A stretch of DNA of 64,000 nt, taken from Paenibacillus illinoisensis NBRC 15959. Lineage in GTDB: Bacteria > Bacillota > Bacilli > Paenibacillales > Paenibacillaceae. The position numbers were made by a program, and so were the translations under genes. The notes below the pieces were generated by a model. It saw nothing but the letters and a program-made list of their open reading frames with translations, had not been told where the DNA came from and made no database searches. Below are positions 62,575 through 64,000 of the stretch, in pieces. The stretch is from the NCBI RefSeq assembly GCF_004000925.1, contig NZ_BIME01000002.1, positions 682,001 through 746,000 of the forward strand, read 5' to 3'. Each line of letters starts with the position of its first letter. The first letter of the stretch is position 1.

Positions 62575-63336
62575 ATGGGGGTTGATAAATTGAAGCCGTT
62601 AAGAAGCAAATGGTTGAAAACAAAAGTGATCCTCAATAATGGTTCTATCAAACCATTTATACCTGATACGCAGCGATTTAACAAAGCCAGCCTGTGGTCC
62701 ATGATCAGCAGATACGGTATGGTTTATATTAAACCCGAGATTGGCACTTACGGAATGGGTGTCATAAAGGCGGAGATGCTGAGTCATCAGTATTTCACCT
62801 ATCAGATTGAACAAAAACGACTGTCGTTTGATAACTTTGACTCGTTCCATGCAAGTCTTGTACGTCTGGTGCATAAAAGAAGCTATCTCATTCAGAGAGG
62901 AATCGATCTGCTTAAGCACAACAAGAGGCGTTTTGATATCAGAGTCATGATACAGTTAAGTCCCGACAGTCAGTGGGAGGCAACGGGAATCATCGGCCGA
63001 CTCGGTCATCCGAAAAAAATCGTGACCAATTATCACAGCGGTGGTAAACCAATGGATGTTCACAGACTGCTTGAATCTCATGCATCCCTGAAACGCAGAA
63101 ATGAACTCATCCAGGAGATGAATGAGCTTGGATTACGTATTGCACGCCACATGAAGAAAAAATACCCGTACCTTAAGCAAATCGGCGTTGATGTTGGACT
63201 GGACCGGAGTTTGAAACCCTGGATTATTGAGGTGAACGTCAAACCGGACCCTTATATTTTCAACCAATTAAAGGACAAGACAATGTATCGAAGGGTGATA
63301 AAATATTTCCGCCATGCTGCTAAAAAAACAAAATAA
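62575..63336 (+). CDS. YheC/YheD family ATP-grasp protein
   Basis: 253 residues. ATP-grasp features: GMVYIKPEIGTYGMGVIKAEM (ATP-binding Lys and Gly loop), SYLIQRGIDLLKHNKRRFDIRVMIQ and VDVGLDRSLKPWIIEVNVKPD (metal-binding Glu/Asn). Members include the spore coat-associated YheC and YheD of Bacillus and may ligate amino acids. The sequence lacks the extra N-terminal part of YheC/YheD (about 100 residues shorter), common in Paenibacillus paralogues. GAAGGGAGAAG precedes the ATG. Divergent from the transferase operon. Confidence 0.85.
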   Translation: MGVDKLKPLRSKWLKTKVILNNGSIKPFIPDTQRFNKASLWSMISRYGMVYIKPEIGTYGMGVIKAEMLSHQYFTYQIEQKRLSFDNFDSFHASLVRLVHKRSYLIQRGIDLLKHNKRRFDIRVMIQLSPDSQWEATGIIGRLGHPKKIVTNYHSGGKPMDVHRLLESHASLKRRNELIQEMNELGLRIARHMKKKYPYLKQIGVDVGLDRSLKPWIIEVNVKPDPYIFNQLKDKTMYRRVIKYFRHAAKKTK

Positions 63337-63794
63337 CGTTTCTCTTTTAATCATAACGATATCATCCCCCGCAGTCCGTTCTTATTCTGTAATCTATGCA
63401 GGGACCGAACTGTTCTTTTAGAGAGATACCCTTATTTGGCAGCCGTCTTGTCGTCATAGAATTTTGCGAAAAAAGTGAATCTATCTCGAAAATTACTCTT
63501 AGCAGAGATCCAGAAATGACAGCATGAAACTAAGCCCAGCTTTAGTGGTTTTTAAAAACGGTGCTTCTTAGGATGTATGAGAAATTAGAACATTAAGAGT
63601 GCTTAACACCCTTCCTCACCAGCCGTAAGAATAGTATAAAAGGCCGCATCAAAATTTTCATTACGCTGTGGTGCCCCGAGAGGGGCATGGACGGCTAACG
63701 GGTAGTTTGAAAAAAGAAGATCTGTTTTGAAATGTGTAAGTTATTTAATGGATATAATTTAGAAAAATTCATTGTCTGTTAATAAGATGTACAT
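63337..63794. other. 458-bp gap with a GNRA-loop hairpin
   Basis: No gene. The hairpin TGCCCC-GAGA-GGGGCA (63672-63687) has a GNRA tetraloop and is followed after 13 nt by CTAACGGGTAG, similar to the ends of the 85-bp repeat family. Confidence 0.4.
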
Positions 63795-64000
63795 ATGGGA
63801 GTACTACTTAAGATAAACAATCTTTTAGAAGATATAATTAACAGGCTAAAGATAAGCTTGAAAGAGGATACAAACGGAATAATAATTGGTGAGTTCAATG
63901 ATGTGATCGCTAGTATTAAGTTCAATTCTCTTCATCTAACTCCGTACAAATCATTTCTAAAAAAACAGATGGTGCATAGTGTGGGGCGATTAATTTTTGG
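63795..64000 (+). CDS. open frame running off the right edge (hypothetical)
   Basis: ATG 63795 opens a frame with no stop to the end of the window, at least 68 codons: MGVLLKINNLLEDIINRLKI, GIIIGEFNDVIASIKFNSLH. Composition is AT-rich and protein-like, but there is no good ribosome site and no family is recognised. It could be the 5' part of a real gene. Confidence 0.4.
   Translation, partial: MGVLLKINNLLEDIINRLKISLKEDTNGIIIGEFNDVIASIKFNSLHLTPYKSFLKKQMVHSVGRLIF

Noticed and set aside
1-64000. CRISPR array, tRNA or rRNA genes, prophage
   Set aside because: No regularly spaced direct repeats, cloverleaf or rRNA-like sequence, and no phage structural genes were seen on either strand.

Overview
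The window looks like a chromosomal segment of a Paenibacillus-type soil Firmicute. The evidence is moderate GC, strong AGGAGG ribosome binding sites, MsmEFG/LplABC-type carbohydrate importers without their own ATPase, YesM/YesN two-component pairs, large multi-domain secreted glycan-degrading enzymes, a YheC/YheD (spore coat type) ATP-grasp protein and many TetR/AraC regulators. This assignment is inferred from gene content; there is no rRNA, tRNA or phylogenetic marker here.

Layout. (1) 238-8474: an operon with a sugar-binding lipoprotein, two permeases, a GH88 unsaturated glucuronyl hydrolase and a secreted polysaccharide lyase family 8 enzyme with Ig-like domains. It should cleave an acidic polysaccharide outside the cell, import the unsaturated oligosaccharide and finish it inside. 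(2) 8714-12434: an AraC regulator divergent from a CBM9-like protein, a TIM-barrel isomerase-like protein and a Gfo/Idh/MocA oxidoreductase, a compact intracellular cassette of unknown substrate. (3) 12699-18469: an OmpR/HAMP two-component pair, a DJ-1/PfpI protein with an extra domain, a DUF2306 membrane protein, an ArsR-type repressor from a probably leaderless promoter, and an MFS exporter. (4) 18683-24735: a broken lipoprotein gene, then a redox/detoxification group (two TetR regulators, quinone-reductase-like MDR, two SDRs, Old Yellow Enzyme) with repeated operator-like palindromes. (5) 25048-45465: a large glucan locus with two YesMN systems, an LplABC-like importer, an orphan binding protein, a GH87-like (alpha-1,3-glucanase type) secreted enzyme and a GH16 beta-1,3-glucanase. 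The combination suggests attack on fungal cell walls. A HxlR regulator/monooxygenase pair and an SDR with an internal deletion sit inside it. (6) 45668-52227: ASCH protein, DUF4386 membrane protein with an AraC regulator, TetR plus TauD-type dioxygenase behind a long leader, and several decayed genes. (7) 52228-57736: a GntR/LacI chimeric repressor divergent from an importer plus intracellular GH43 operon. (8) 58053-63336: DinB, TetR and DUF1348 genes, an IS110 remnant, then a mannose-1-phosphate guanylyltransferase-like protein, a DUF6492 transferase-like protein and a YheC/YheD protein. An open frame runs off the right edge.

Across the window a roughly 85-bp intergenic repeat with a terminator-like hairpin occurs four times, always in the same orientation. 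Several intergenic stretches hold gene wreckage (aldo/keto reductase, TetR, IS110, lipoprotein). No tRNA, rRNA, CRISPR array, intact insertion sequence or recognisable phage was found. All identities come from reading translated sequence and motifs; no database search was run.
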